64,000 bases of DNA, taken from contig CM073321.1 of assembly GCA_037043015.1 (NCBI GenBank), positions 33,706,101 through 33,770,100 of the forward strand, read 5' to 3'. Below, one piece after another: positions 1 through 12,100 of this stretch; position 1 is the stretch's first letter; every line of letters begins with the position of its first letter. The position numbers and the translations under genes are program-made. Under the pieces are notes generated by a model. It did no database searches. It saw only the letters and a list, made by a program, of their open reading frames with translations, and was not told the origin of the DNA. Source of the stretch: Bryum argenteum. Taxonomy: Eukaryota > Streptophyta > Bryopsida > Bryales > Bryaceae.

Positions 1-730
1 TTGAAGGAATAGAACGAGGGAGATCCTCCACGGCATCATTACGCTCCATCGTTGCTCATCCTCCAGTCTCTAAATTCTGCGTTCCTTGTGCTTTCGAGTA
101 AACATTGCTTCAACTTCCATCCTTTGTCGCGCCTGCGCCTCCTCCTGCATTCTAACAAGCCTTTCCATTAGAGTGTCAACAGATGATGATTCCCTTCGCT
201 TCTTCTCACGCGAAGGGGTGGAAGCCGGAAGAGAGCTATCGGAGAGGCCATGTTTATGGGGATGAAGAAGATGAGAAGATGAGCCTCGTCCAGTTTGGGG
301 CGTTATCGGAAGTTGGGATTCGTAGGCCTCAACTTCTTGATCAGGATTGTCATCGTCGTCACTTGTCCCGATTACTATCCGTCTTGGGGCATTCACGTCA
401 AGTGGTAACTCTACTCCCCTGCCCTTTTTCTTCGCCTTCTCCTTCTTGGCCTTCATGGCGGGTGGTGGTGGTTCCAGTCTTTCCTTGGATCCGGAAGCCT
501 CACCGATCGGGTACCCACCTTCAATATCTTGACGATCCAAGTTGAAGACCTCCATCGAAAGTTTGACGACTTCGTCGTGCTCGTTGCTAGAGCTGATCGT
601 GTAATTCATCAGCGAACACATCTGCGAGTAGACATAGCAAGATATAAACATCTCAATAACTTGTACGTTTAACCCGATTTGAGTTAAAACGGACCTAGCG
701 TGTGAGAGCAGTATAATAATCGGCTGTTTG

Positions 731-1010
731 CATTCAACTCGACTCGTGTTCGATACGAAATATGAACTACTAAGCGCCAGCAATCAATACATTCAACTCG
801 AGTCGAGTTAAATTTAAGAACGCATGAGAAAACATGGTTTTGTAGTAGATTTAATAATCCATTCAACTCGAGTCGAGTTGAATAGAATCCAAGTTAGTGT
901 GAAATGATCCCTCGACACTGAAGTGCGCACTAACCTTGACTCCAATTAAATACAACAAACTTAGGAAGAAACAGATTCATGTCAAAATAGTCAACTCGAA
1001 TCGAGTTGAA
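731..1010. repeat. Type A palindromes inside an intron of the element I gene
   Basis: Palindromes lie at 791-813, 861-883 and 988-1010, with a decayed one near 731. The arms are ATTCAACTCGA and TCGAGTTGAAT around one central base. They fall in the intron between the glycine-rich motif exon and the C-terminal exon, so they are not confined to the element end. Confidence 0.85.
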
Positions 1011-2419
1011 ATATAAAGGATGTCCTTATCCAGGCCGCACAGTAGAGCTTCCCGCCTCCAAAAACACTAAGGATCGCATCCCTTTCCATGTAGAAGAGAT
1101 CAAGCAGCTTCAGGTAGAACTCCATCCTCAATTCTGTATTATAAATACGGTACTCGAGTTCGTTGTATCTCCCGCAGATGTTGAACTCTGGAGTGTCGGG
1201 GGCCGTGAAGAACTTCGGGAGGTTAGTAATCTTCAGTTTCTGCGATTTTTGAAACAAGAAGAGGATCCGGACATGATCCTTGGCCTTCTTGGTCGAGAGA
1301 ATATGATCCTCAAGTCGCTCATATGGAGCCGGAATATATTCCGCATACTCTATCTTGTAGTTCTTTCCGAACTTGCAACTATCGAAGTGATTCTTAATCT
1401 TTGCCTCAACATCCCTACTTCCTCAGATTCAAACCCAAACGGAGATTTCAGTAACCACCGAGTCCGTCATAGACTTTAGGACTTGGAGGACGTTGTAGAA
1501 GTACGAGCCTAATGACGATCTTGATGAAACTGATACCTCCTGTGCTCCGGGGAGATTACGGAAGTCCATTATTCCGACCTTGATTCTCTTGGAAGATAAT
1601 TTGTTCCAAGAGTCACCGTGCCATTCCCTTAGCACATCGTTGTCCAGGTTGTAGGCCCTGAAGTTTGCCTCGCCCTTTGGAACCTGAAACTTCCCCTTGT
1701 TGGCGAGAAAGACTCTAAAGAACTCTGCTGCATACGGCAAGAGTTGCTCTACAGACTTGTTCTTGTTGCTGGGGAATTTGGACCAAGCGATGAACGTCTC
1801 TCCGGGATTCGTAATCATAACGTTTAGTGTAGCAGGCGTTATCTTAAAATCGTTCTTAAATTTCTTCCAGTTCTCCGTCCTAAAGTCCCTACTCGTGCTA
1901 AACAGCATTAAGTCACGGCGCATGTTGTGAATCACACGCTTCACGATGGTCTTCCTCTTGCAGCGCTCCAGCCAGTCGTAAGAGCTGTAGCAATCTACAA
2001 CCACACTCTTCATATGCTTCAAAGTGACTTTGGGGTATGGAAATGACCGTTTTGGGTTCGGTTTGTTTAGCATATGTTCGGCTAATCGTTTGAGCTGGGG
2101 GTAGCTTGTGTTGCCGATCCATTTGAAGAACTCCCTAGAGATGTTTCCATGCTCAAGCTTCCACTTCCCCAACTCCATCTTCCTTCCTGTGTCGGGGTCG
2201 ATGAGCTCCCTTTGGGATGCGGCTGAGATAAGCTCAAGCCAGACCTCGTGGACATCATCAGGAGCACATATGCTTTTAAGCTCATTCTGGATGTTGAGCT
2301 TTTCTCTGGCAGCCTTGCTTGATGTCACTGCTTTCTGGGCCCCCTTAACGTCAATGAGAGCAAATCTAAGCTTTACAGCTTCCATGAACTCTTGTATCAA
2401 CTGCGATATTGAGTTAAGT

Positions 2420-2536
2420 ATTTAACTCGAGTCGAGTTGAAATAGGTTACAGCTAGAATGGAGTCTAGAGAAGGTGTTCATCGAAATAGTTCATCGTTAG
2501 TACTGTAGGACACAATTCAACTCGAATCAAGTTGAA
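2420..2536. repeat. Two type A palindromes in a short intron (about 2409-2553)
   Basis: Palindromes at 2420-2442 and 2514-2536 lie between a donor (AAC|GTATGTG, minus strand, near 2553) and an acceptor (ATATCGCAG, near 2409). The whole intron is about 145 bases, so the pair makes up nearly a third of it. Confidence 0.75.
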
Positions 2537-4039
2537 TGGAGTTGCACATACGTTGAATGCGTCCTTAGCTGGTTTCTAACCCTTCAAGGCCTTCTGTGTG
2601 ACGGTTCTGCCAACCTCATTAGCCTCCTTTGGATTCTCCGGTCTACCAAGGCTTTCCCTCATCTCCCGCGCCCCGATGATGTTTGTCGCCCACGTTGGAT
2701 TTGTATTCATGAAGTGGTTGACCCTGTTGTAGAACGCGGAGATTCTCCGAATCACATACTTATCTTCATTCCATACTACGAAGCAGTTTCATGCCTTAAA
2801 AGAGTCCTTAATCTTCACATCTACATCTAGCCTGTTTTGCAACTGCTTGGAGGCCTCGACACAGTGTTGTCCATCGACCATGTAGAACTCCCCATCTTGT
2901 ATCTCCATTGAAGATTGGGGCTTTACAAGCTTATTCTTCGGGAAGACGCAGAGGCTGTTCTTCTTCTCCTTATCGCACATCTCAATCAGGAAATGCATCG
3001 TGTGCTTGACTTTTTCCTGGTCGAGGTTCCGGATGTTCAGGTCTGTAGGGGGGGGGGGAAAGAGATGCTCGATCGGAATCCCGAAAGTGGCATCTGATAC
3101 GAAGATGTAAGAGTCCTGGCAAAGAGCCCTGTAGTTCTTGAAGACATTCATGGACTCTTTGTAGTCGACAACTTTCTCTACGTTGTCGATTGGGACGTCT
3201 GTCAAGGCGGACACTAAGCTCGCCTGATCAATCTCTACGGGATCAGCCAGAGTCGACTTCTTCGTCGTGACTGATTTGAGCTTCTTTGGTGTCGGCCCCT
3301 GCTGTGTTTGAGACGGATTTGCCTTGCGCCTCTTTGATCTTGTTGTTGGAGGAGTCTGATATAGGATTGACTTGTGGCTGCCACTGTGCATGCTGACTTC
3401 CTGCGTCAAACGAAGGGGCTACATTTGCATCTTCTTGCATTGCAGCTTTGCCTTGAAGTTCACCATGGCATTGACCAATGATCGGAGACGAGGGGCGAGA
3501 ACACTTGGGGGCTGCTGGTTACCAAGCTTGGTTGTGAATCGATACTCGAGAATGTGTTGCTCGACATTTTTCGCCAAGGGATCGTACTGAGAATCTTTAT
3601 ACTCTGGACATGAGCCCAAATGTCGAATTCGATCTTCATAGTGTCGATCATGTAAGTGAACCGGTAGTCTTGGTCCAGAGTCGTGTCTTGAGTGGGGTTG
3701 TCCACGATGCACGTCATGCAGATCCAGTGCGTGTTGTGGACGACGACATTGATGATGTTCTCCTCCAAATTGATAGGAAGGTTGCGCTCTGCTCCCCTGT
3801 ACTTGGTGACGAGAGCCAACTTGTCCGTGTGAGGTGTAAGAAGCATACTCCACCATTCGACATCAGAAGGCTTTGTGTGCACCCACATGTTGCCAAATAT
3901 TACTGGGTCCGCGACTTTGCTGTCTTAATCAGGAACATAGGGCTTGAAGAATGTTGAGAGCCTTTTTTTCGAATTGTTCTCTTGATGAGACGCAGGGGCC
4001 AAATTAGTATTCATATCAGTTTATGGTTACTGCCATGAT

Positions 4040-5056
4040 ATTCAACTCGAGTCAAGTTGAACTAGAAAGCTATCAGTAATTGAGACAGTACGTAGTTGGA
4101 GAGTAAATGTCACGAGAGTTATATTCAACTCGATACGAGTTGAATATATCCTATAGGAAGTATTTCTATCTCCTACATCAGTACATGTTTACTTTTAACT
4201 TGATTCGAGTTGAAAGTTTCGTTACAAGCAATTAACTGTCCAGTATTAGCTTTCTTATTCGAGTTTAATTGTCACGAATTAAATTTAACTCAATTCGAGT
4301 TAAACGTATCCTAGAGGAAGTGCTTTGGTTTCCAACAACTGGACATGTATACTTTCAACTTGAGTCGAGTTGAAAGTTTCATCACGAGCAATTAACTGTA
4401 AAGAACTAGCTCTCTTATTCGAGATTAATTGTTACAAATAGCATATTTGTATGTACTTGATTCGGGTTTGTGATCTTGTGGCAACGATGTTTGGGCATTC
4501 CCTGTCTGCATATACTGATACGGATCTATGAAACTTCAACACGAGGGTGTTTATCTAATTCAACTCGAATCGAGTTGGATATTCAAACTGTTGTTCTTTC
4601 GGGGCTGAGTAGACTGATTTGATCTACTACCTCAATGGCATAGTAGAACCATTGCAACACCGTTCATATCTCGTTCTACTATGCCATTGAGGTAGTAGAT
4701 CGAATCAGTCTACCATCAAGTTTTCTTTATTCAAACCAAACCATCAACTAGAATCGAGTTGAATTGTTCAAGCCTAATTTGACTTTAACCATTAAGAGGA
4801 TTCTAGGTTAGAGATTCAACTCGGGTCGAGTTGGATTCTCTCTGGTCTGTGAACTCGCGGTTTAATTCTTAGAAACGAATTATTTCGAGAATGCAACTCG
4901 GCCCGAGTTGAATCTGATTGTATTCTATACTAATATTGGTATGTACAGGTAATAAAATGTGTTTCTAATTCAAATCCGGTTGAGTTGAACTGCTGAACTT
5001 TATTGAATCTTTGAAACATCAACACAACTCGGTTATCGTTGACTCAAGTTGATCCG
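4040..5056. repeat. Array of type A palindromes, regular spacing, 5' of the element I gene
   Basis: Copies start near 4040, 4123, 4193, 4283, 4353, 4558, 4742, 4814, 4891 and 4968, with a decayed one near 5030. Spacing is 70-90 bases except for two gaps. The gap at 4353-4558 fits loss of copies (half-site TTATTCGAG near 4417). The gap at 4558-4742 is explained by a hairpin insertion of about 105 bases. Spacers between copies share partial similarity (for example 4220-4260 and 4385-4435), so the array is a decaying tandem repeat whose palindrome has been kept. Confidence 0.85.
4609..4713. repeat. Near-perfect hairpin: 41 bp arms, 23 bp loop
   Basis: The left arm (4609-4649) starts GTAGACTGATT and the right arm (4673-4713) ends AATCAGTCTAC. 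They are reverse complements with one mismatch, which would be a G-U pair in RNA. The hairpin lies in one spacer of the palindrome array and accounts for that spacer being too long. I see no clear target duplication. It could be a tiny foldback element or a small-RNA precursor. Confidence 0.8.
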
Positions 5057-5945
5057 TTTTGTAAGCTAAGTATAAAAAACTTGTATTTCGAATAATACAC
5101 GAATACAGAAATTCAATGCCAAACTATACTACTACAACATAGTCAGATTCAGCGAGATTAAAGTAGTGATTACTCACCCATTGTTATACCTGCTTCCTTC
5201 TAGTCTGTGGATACCAAAATTAATTGAACAAGCCTCAGCTTTGTCCTAATTCTGAAGCAAACAATAACGGAATCAAATTTGATCAGTTTTGTGATATCAT
5301 TCATTCACTATCGACAGAGTTATTAGAGAACCATGAAAATCACTACACAACTCAAAGGGCTTCTTAGGAAGGAATTCCATTGAAATCATCAGAATAAAGT
5401 CAAACGCAATTCTAAAGCCTCAAAAAGACAATACATTGATGCATTTTCAAATTACATTTACATCTGCACAAAACAAAATTCAATGCAATCCTGAATGCCC
5501 TTTTTTAGAGCAATTAAATTGTACAATGAATGATTCATAAGGAAATTCTCAAAAGTAACGCAAATTCAAGTAGAAAATCACATACTAGTTACATTCAATT
5601 GCAAATGATTGAGAAATCGATGATCTGGAAGTGAACATACGCATCCTGAATATCTAAAATCACTAAGTACAATCTGATTGACAACTCTCATAAATTGGCA
5701 ATTGAACAGATTTCTGAACTATCTCGAACTAACCCTAAACAACTCAAAAAAATCCACCCACTATGTTTCAAAATTCAATTTCCAGAGCTGCTCTTCAAAA
5801 TTTAGGGTTTTAAAAATTTGATCAACCAGCTATAACAAGCCAGTTTCATCTTTTTCTCTAAATCAGACCTCTACACTCAAAGTTGCTCCTCATCTTTTCC
5901 AAATTAGTCACTCAAATTTCAAGTATCCTTACAGCCATTCAAATT
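5057..5945. other. AT-rich stretch without recognisable genes
   Basis: No coherent reading frame or repeat stands out. By position it would be the outer part of the leader intron of the minus-strand element I gene. Confidence 0.5.
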
Positions 5946-6740
5946 CTAGTGATGTAGTGTGGAAAACTCACAGAAATGAACAAAAAAGGCAACAACCAGA
6001 GAATGAAAATTCAAAACAAAAGCTACAAACAATGGCAAATAACCTACAGGAAGTTGGGAAGTCCAGAAACTTGGGTGAGCGCCGCCCAAGCCGCAAAAGC
6101 GCCATCGATTACAAGCCACCCACGTAATGCAGCGAGAAATGCAATTACCAGACGCGCGGAAAACAGCTCCAATAGCCAATAGCGTCGTGCAACAGAAGTC
6201 TACACCTGCGGAGGCTATCAGGTTCGAAAAGCAGAGAAAGAAGCAATGATGAGCACAGCTAACTGAGTCGAAGCACTACAAGCAGAGAATATATAAACAA
6301 ACGAGTAGCACGACCTACGAGGCCAGGAGATAGGGCGCGCATAAACTCAAAAAGAGGGTGAGCAAATTGCTTGTCAACAAAAACAATGTCGCTGAGAGAC
6401 CGGCGAGTACAGAAACAAGCGGCGGTTCAGAGAGGAGGAAGATGAGGAATCGATTGACAAATACGAGCAACAATAGCATGCGGCGAAGGAAGCGAGCACG
6501 ACGGCGGTGTAAAAACGAGCAAGACGAGGAATCGAATGGGGACCAAACCCTAGCTTCCCCACTCTCTCTTCCCGACCTGAATTGGGGCGGGCTGCCCCAA
6601 ATCCTGCCCGGGCCACCTTTCACACTGCCCTTGCCTACCCAGGCCGCCTTAGACGCTGCCCCCGCCGAATATTGCCGTAGGCAGCCTTTTCTAGCCCTTT
6701 TCATGTCTGCCCCTCTCTGCCCATCCTTATTTGAGTGTGT
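5946..6740 (-). promoter_or_regulatory. GC-rich leader/promoter-like region of element I
   Basis: Read on the minus strand this is a CT-rich and GC-rich tract with small open frames and no conserved protein. It sits outside the palindrome array, exactly as the leader of element II does at 52,563-53,020. Its outer end carries GGGCAGCCCG-type sequence (about 6590). The role as promoter and non-coding first exon is inferred from position and composition. Confidence 0.4.
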
Positions 6741-8100
6741 GCCCGATCTTTTAGAAATAATTTACTTCTCCAACTATATGAAAATTATGTTGCATCACTT
6801 TACAAATCTTATTGCGCATCATAACACAACACTAAATTTTGAGATTACAATTGGATACTCTAATTTCTAACAATCTTTTCTAGTTTATTTTTCTGAAAAC
6901 AAGATTAGTTCAGTAAATGCCAATTCTAACACTATATTAGTTGTATCGTAAAAATTTAGGCTCCACAACACTTTACAATAGTACGTGTAGTGTTAGATAA
7001 AATGTGTTAGCGAAAATAGAATAAATTAATAGCTAAAAAGTTGTTTGTAGGAATATATTGATATTAGATACAAACAAGAAAAAACAATCATAACTTAATT
7101 GTCAACACCCAAGCAATAATTCAACTTTGATAATGCTCATATCCCACTACCCATTACTTAACGTTCTCTAAACCAATAAAGTCATCATTGTATGGAGAAG
7201 GGAGCTAAAAAAATTATCCCCTCTCTACCAATTTCTAAGATGTTGTCATGCTCATTATTTTTATCTGTGCGTGTTTTTTTTTTTTTTTTTTTTTTGTTCT
7301 TTTTGGTTTGTTATTTTTCCTTCGTTGACATTTTTTTTTAATGTAATCCAAAAAGCATAAAAAGTAGGTGAGTAGGTAAGTACGTTAGTATGTTGGTAGA
7401 CAGGTAGGAATGTTTGTACAGAAAAATTACGTAGGTTGATAGGAAGGATCGCCAAATCTATCACCAATAACCCAACTCTCTTATACAAGAAATGTCCCTA
7501 TCAACAAGGCGTAGAAGCTAAAAAAGTATCATGTGTCTACAATTCTTTCAAACAACACTATGTTTATTATAATTATGTATATATCTGTTTTTTACTCGAG
7601 TATACGTAGTTCAAAAACAAGACGAGATTCACAAATTGGAAATTGGCTTTGCAAAATTAACCATATAAACTTTGGAGTAGAGGGAGCATCCATCGAAAAA
7701 TTTAAACTAAACTATTACTTTCAACCTATTCATCTACGGTACTCAAATAGCAAAAGCCTGATTTGGTCATCCTAGATCTTTAGGGGTTAACGGATAATAA
7801 CAAAGTAATTGTCTGTAGGTTTTTATATAAGTTAGATACAAACAATAATAAACAAACATTATTTCATTGTCAACACTCAAATATTGATTCAACATTGATA
7901 ATGCTCATTTTTCAGTACTTATTTCTTAACTAACTCTAAACTAGTAAGGTCCTCGTTGTCCTCTTGACGCTGAAGCTAAAAACGTATATTCTATCTACCA
8001 AGTTTTTAAAGATCATGAAGCTCATTATTTTTATGTGTGCATGTTTATTTTCTTGTTGCTTTTTATTTATTTATGTCGACTCCTATATATACTACCAGAT
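6741..8100. repeat. AT-rich spacer with a direct repeat of about 230 bp (7,055-7,280 and 7,825-8,048)
   Basis: Both copies start GTTAGATACAAACAA, include GATAATGCTCAT, and end with GCTCATTATTTTTAT followed by GTGTGCATG or its variant. They are about 770 bases apart. A weaker third match (TATCAACACTCAAAT) lies near 8,905. No gene is visible. A long T run lies at 7,274-7,296. Confidence 0.65.
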
Positions 8101-8186
8101 AGGAAGCTTCTTCTGAGACTTCTCAAGCGACTTCCGAAACTTCTCAAGCGCCTTCCGAGACGCTTCGAGATGCTTCTCCATCTTCT
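8101..8186. repeat. Short tandem repeat of CTTCNNGAAAC/CTTCTCAAGCG units
   Basis: Units of about 18 bases (CTTCTGAGACTTCTCAAGCG and variants) are repeated about four times and end in TTCTAGAAG. The pattern of alternating TTC and GAA resembles heat-shock elements, but composition alone could explain it. Confidence 0.35.
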
Positions 8187-9110
8187 AGAAGTTTCTAATG
8201 TATGTCCGTGACAATATATATACTAGTAAAGTCACCATTGCTAAAATGGATACGTGTAGACATGGCCTCCCACGATGGGGAACATCAATTACATCGATCG
8301 ATACCTGAAGATGGAAAATCACTCTAATATCATGTCCACCCGTGTCTATGATATAACTTGTTTGTCCTATTAATACCAATTTTTGTTCTAAATCCTTGGA
8401 CCTAGGTACTATAAATAGAATAACTTCTTCCCAAATTTATTTGGCCTGTATTGTACTATTACTACAACTACTATATTATTCCTATTACATTAAATCATCA
8501 TTAAATTATGAGTATTATATTAATACTATTACAACATAAAATTTTATTAATAATATTATTAGATAGATACATAAGTGGGTAGGAAGGTTTGAAAGAACGT
8601 ATTGAACAATATAAATAAGACAGTGAGAGTATATTGATAGAAGATATCTTTGAGAAACATCATGTATACTATAGACATGCATCACATATATCATGGCCAT
8701 ACATCATTCATACCATAGCCATACATCATACATACCAAAAGATCGTCCAATAGTATTATGTTATAGAAGTAGATTACTGGCTACAAACCGCCTTACAAAC
8801 ACTAACACAATATTTTTCTAATAGTCTTCGAGAAGTCACTTCAAATAGAATGAGAGTCAATTTAGTTATATTGAACCTATATAACGATGAAATATAACTT
8901 AATTATCAACACTCAAATCTTGCACAATTGTTATAACTTTTATACTAGAAATATAACATTAAAATACTAATAATATAGCTAATATATTATTATAATGTAA
9001 TGTTTAGTTAAAAACAAGAAACACATGAAAAAACGAACTAGAGTAAATTTAAGAAGAATTACCCTTGTTTCTTAATTTGTATTCAACTTTATCTTAGAAT
9101 TAATATAATT
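8187..9110. other. AT-rich non-coding stretch
   Basis: No conserved open frame is visible. Short repeats of CATACATCAT occur near 8,690-8,730. Confidence 0.5.
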
Positions 9111-9111
9111 G

Positions 9112-10042
<931 letters not shown>

Positions 10043-10049
<7 letters not shown>

Positions 10050-10544
10050 TTATATTTATTCATATGCCCATTTATTTGTGCTTTTTTTATTCTATGTTAG
10101 TATTCTATGGTTTATTAAGTAGTGTACCACATATTTGATTCCATTGATTGTACCTAATTAAGTAAAGATTTGTTAATGGAATGTTTTCAATTACTCTAGT
10201 TACTCTCATTTTGAAATTATTATATTTTATTTTTTAAATATATAAATACGAATTTGTATTTTTTCCACAAGTCATAGTTATGTATGAAATATTGAATTTT
10301 ATGGAGAAAAATTTAAGACACAATTGTTAGTAAAATATAAAAAATCCATATTTATAGATGGGTTACCCTTTAAAATCAGTTTCCCCCCAAAACATCTTTG
10401 CTGCCTAATATTTTCTAAATCCCGTTTTAAAAAGTGGAATCCTATTTCGGAGCCTAATAAGACAAAATTCATGTTGTGACAAAATGCGTCGGCTTTTTGC
10501 ACAATATCGGGCGTTGAGGATACTCTCACGATGAAGTTGTTGAG
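10043..10544. other. AT-rich non-coding stretch
   Basis: A minus-strand open frame of 96 codons (10,299-10,589) has no family likeness I can recognise and is probably chance. No repeat stands out. Confidence 0.4.
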
Positions 10545-11100
10545 GTCGGGCTGGGTCGGGCTAGTCAGTCTCTCAACCTTTCCTTTCATTTTCTCTCATT
10601 GTCCTCCGTGCTCTCAAGGTTGCGTGTTTGTGTAGGAGTTTGAGTTGGTGCTGACTGCGTCTGATGTAGTTTCTCATTTAGAGGTTTCAGTGTTGAGGAA
10701 AAGGCCCATGATGTATTAGTTTGATTTTGTTTCAAGTTATGACAGTTGCTCATCATGTATTTTTTGACTTCTCTATTAGCTACTGATTTTTGTGCGTGGT
10801 TTCTTCAATTGCGAGCCCTACTTTTCCTTTCAAAATTTGCGTATCGCGCGTGAGCGTGGTTCGCAAATTGAGTGCAAGGCACATTTCTTCAGTACTTCAA
10901 CACTTACTATTAATAGCATGCACGTTATCCACGGGTCGCGGATAAATTTTCTCTGTCTGTGGGGATGATGTCCTAGAATATGTGCTCATTCATTGGATAA
11001 GGTCCATGCGGCACCTTATTTGTCATTGTATATAATATCGAGTGTTAGCTGGTTTTGAGTTTCGTAAATTCCGCCGATATTTCCGGGAGAATGTTTAAGC
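10545..11100 (+). promoter_or_regulatory. Leader/promoter-like region upstream of the type A transposase
   Basis: The tract opens with two CGGGCT motifs (10,545-10,562) and a CT-rich stretch, then precedes the palindrome array and the transposase start at 12,101. The order of leader, palindromes and start codon matches elements II and III. A precise promoter or splice donor could not be fixed. Confidence 0.35.
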
Positions 11101-11121
11101 ATACTAGTCCCTCGTGAATGA

Positions 11122-11698
11122 ATTCAACTGGAGTCGAGTTCAAATTATATAGCCGTACTATGTATGTCTGATTTCCGATGTACAATTTCAACTCAAGTCG
11201 AGTTAAATTGTAATTTGTGAATTATCAGTCATGGTGTCAGAATTAGGAATGATACATTCATAGGTGTTGATATTCACCTCGAATCGAGTTGAATTGGAAA
11301 TCATCTAGTATCATGTAGTTTATCGTAAGGGCATGTTCCCTTTATGTATGAGGATATTCAACTCGATTCGAGTTGAAATCCACGGTGTGTATATTCGGCA
11401 GGGACACTTCATACTATTATCATCCCTAAATATTTAAATCGAATCGAGTTAAATATTAATTATCACATAATTACAGATATATTTGTTGAGTATCAATAAT
11501 TTTCACAGAATCAGGAATGATATATTCATGGGTGTCGAAATTCAACTCGATTCGAGTTGAATTGGACATCATCCAGTGTGGTCTGCCTTAGCCCTGAGAA
11601 GATAATCTCTTTATAGATCCGAATATTCAACTCAAGTCGAATACATCATCAAATTCAAGACCCTCTTAAGTCTAAATAGACTCGAATACTAAACACCG

Positions 11699-11761
<63 letters not shown>

Positions 11762-12042
11762 TTGATTGGTGTGATTTAATGGCTACTTATTAACAGCTAG
11801 ACACGCTCGTGACACTTTAAATTCCTTAAGTATCTAGAGTACCAGATTCTACGATAATGACTGTTTCGAATATCGTAGGAATTCTATTCCAGGGATTTCA
11901 ACTCGAGTCGAGTTGAATCTATTCATACATCTTCACTTTCTCTAAATTATTTTCTTCTTTTTCTGTTTCTTGGATCGCTTTCAGTGAAATATAAAACTGG
12001 GTAGGTTCAGTCATTATTGTATTCAACTTGACTCGAGTTGAA
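11122..12042. repeat. Array of type A palindromes upstream of the transposase
   Basis: Copies start near 11,122, 11,186, 11,271, 11,355, 11,431, 11,539, 11,895 and 12,020, with a truncated one at 11,630. Most are 65-110 bases apart. The array is split by a pure (TA)n tract (11,701-11,759) and flanking unrelated sequence. Core variants keep the TCGA next to the centre while the outer AAC/GTT drifts. Confidence 0.85.
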
Positions 12043-12100
12043 CCGCAACCAATTCATTTGTTCCTAAGCTATCGTTTGTGATGATTTTTCAATCTCTACC

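Larger units (their letters stand above)
70..4014 (-). pseudogene. ParB-like plus amino-methyltransferase-like protein of element I, interrupted, with introns
   Basis: Reading on the minus strand, a Met at 4014 opens a stretch with one early in-frame stop (VPD-stop-DSKVADP). About 600 bases downstream, near 2870-2900, comes a ParB/sulfiredoxin-like signature, FYMVDGQHCVEASKQL. A linker exon follows at 1429-2400, starting after a clear acceptor (ATATCGCAG). It ends in a weak equivalent of the DPPY motif (IMDFRNLPG, near 1560). The next part, up to about 1020, contains DLFYMERDAILSVFGGGKLY, which matches the glycine-rich SAM-binding motif of permuted beta-class amino-methyltransferases. The last exon begins after CTACTCGCAG near 630, aligns with the end of that fold, and finishes in a charged, lysine-rich tail (to 70). 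Element II has the same ParB-then-methyltransferase order. Known: in bacteria and phages ParB-like domains are fused to N4/N6 DNA methylases. Inferred: catalysis is doubtful because the DPPY motif is not intact. At least two frame changes are present. Confidence 0.6.
1..6740 (-). mobile_element. Element I: promoter-proximal half of a palindrome-bearing DNA transposon (type A)
   Basis: The segment holds a minus-strand ParB-methyltransferase gene (70-4014), a leader-intron array of type A palindromes (4040-5056) and a GC-rich leader (about 5946-6740). The same order of leader, palindrome array and ParB-methyltransferase gene is seen in element II. The transposase expected on the other side would lie left of the window. 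No terminal repeat could be fixed. The outermost GC-rich sequence at 6560-6620 contains GGGCAGCCCG in minus orientation, resembling the outer edge of element II near 53,000. The boundary is inferred. Confidence 0.55.

Noticed and set aside
3460-3896. Ulp1/C48 protease domain in the element I gene (HWICMTCIVDN then YMIDTM)
   Set aside because: The HW and following Asp are suggestive, but the matching part of element II lacks HW and no Gln-Cys motif follows clearly.
8101-8186. Heat-shock element cluster
   Set aside because: TTC/GAA alternation is present, but no gene or promoter lies next to it, so it is listed only as a short tandem repeat.
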